The notes below the pieces were generated by a model, which searched no databases, had not been told where the DNA came from, and saw only the letters and a program-made list of their open reading frames with translations. From JBAWAP01 sp049589355 (GTDB lineage Bacteria > Chloroflexota > Anaerolineae > VGOG01), in NCBI GenBank assembly GCA_049589355.1, contig JBAWAP010000014.1:1-20919 (forward strand): 20,919 bases of DNA, given 5' to 3'. How positions within the stretch are numbered: position 1 is the stretch's first letter; each line of letters starts with the position of its first letter. The translations under genes and the position numbers were made by a program. Shown here in pieces: positions 20,599 to 20,919 of the stretch.

Positions 20599-20919
20599 CT
20601 AGTACCATCCAATTGGGCGGAACTTGTAGCCATAAACGATCACCCCATCCTCACCGTACTCCCTGAGCTTCCGCGTGACCATCTCGACCTTCATGCCGAC
20701 CTGGGCCTCATCGTTGTCCATGTCCGTCAACTGGGCTGTCACTAAGGACCCTTCTTTCAACCTGACCAATGCTACAGTGTAAGGGATAAACTCCTCGTAG
20801 CCAAGAGGGGCATGAAAGACGGTCGAGTAGGAGTAGACCTCCCCCTGGCCGCTGAAGGTGAAGGGCTGCACTTCTTTGGAATTGCAGTCTGGACATACGT
20901 GCCGAGGTGGAAATAGCTT
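20599..20919 (-). CDS. Zinc-ribbon/OB-fold protein (DUF35 family), cut by right edge
   Basis: The last 106 residues are visible. They begin FPPRHVCPDCNSKE, half of the rubredoxin-like zinc ribbon (CPxC), and continue into an OB-fold: FSGQGEVYSYSTVFHAPLGY, then IPYTVALVRLKEGSLVTAQL and VGMKVEMVTRKL. In other genomes these proteins partner with thiolase or HMG-CoA synthase-like enzymes and are thought to bind acyl-CoA. Those partners, if present, lie beyond the right edge. The C-terminus FRPIGWY is complete. It is unrelated to the defence genes on its left. Confidence 0.85.
   Translation of the reverse strand, partial: KLFPPRHVCPDCNSKEVQPFTFSGQGEVYSYSTVFHAPLGYEEFIPYTVALVRLKEGSLVTAQLTDMDNDEAQVGMKVEMVTRKLREYGEDGVIVYGYKFRPIGWY

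Overview
The window looks like a chromosomal segment of an uncultured Chloroflexota bacterium (Anaerolineae-like). This is inferred from a lipoprotein tether made of Val/Glu/Lys repeats ending in TATP, from Thr/Pro-rich linkers on surface proteins, from dispersed TGTCATTCTGA- and TGTCATTGCGAG-type palindromes, and from an OB-fold/zinc-ribbon (DUF35) protein. No rRNA, tRNA or CRISPR array was seen.

Left half (1-11.9 kb, minus strand): a peptide-uptake locus. Read in the direction of transcription it holds a Nudix ADP-sugar hydrolase, an ECF sigma factor, an overlapping anti-sigma-like protein, a membrane-anchored peptide-binding protein, a small three-gene insert (YgiT-type zinc finger with an apparent frameshift, a small domain protein and a retropepsin-like aspartyl protease), permeases DppB and DppC, ATPases DppD and DppF, and a second peptide-binding lipoprotein that runs off the left edge. 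A LysM lipoprotein sits upstream with its own promoter. A 10-base motif is shared by the regions upstream of the sigma gene and of the edge lipoprotein, so the sigma factor may control both. Gaps are filled with palindromic repeats: one is a MITE-like element with a target duplication, one is a triple-nested palindrome, and one is read in frame as the N-terminus of DppC.

Middle (12.1-18.2 kb, plus strand): an accessory region. It starts with a broken HigB-type toxin gene behind a consensus promoter and its intact HigA-type antitoxin. Two nearly identical structured-RNA candidates (about 110 nt each) follow at 12.80-12.91 and 18.12-18.24 kb. Each has a covarying hairpin, a conserved hairpin, a terminator and a possible antiterminator pairing. 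Between them lie integrase stubs and three membrane proteins built on one plan: a cytoplasmic TPR and a membrane helix carrying different outputs (zinc ribbons, an FGE-like domain, or a phospholipase D nuclease fold with a sunset-like tail). The PLD gene has one in-frame amber stop. Pieces of one short membrane-helix coding segment recur at the gene junctions.

Right end (18.2-20.9 kb): directly after the second RNA copy comes a TIR-domain protein with an unrecognised N-terminal domain. A DUF6922-like/AbiEii nucleotidyltransferase toxin-antitoxin pair follows, bracketed by a repeated terminator sequence, and then a convergent DUF35 protein cut by the window edge. The 12.1-20.6 kb stretch reads as a defence or conflict island with evidence of repeated recombination. 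The best candidate for an undescribed system is the TPR-membrane-effector cluster together with its paired RNA elements and the TIR gene.
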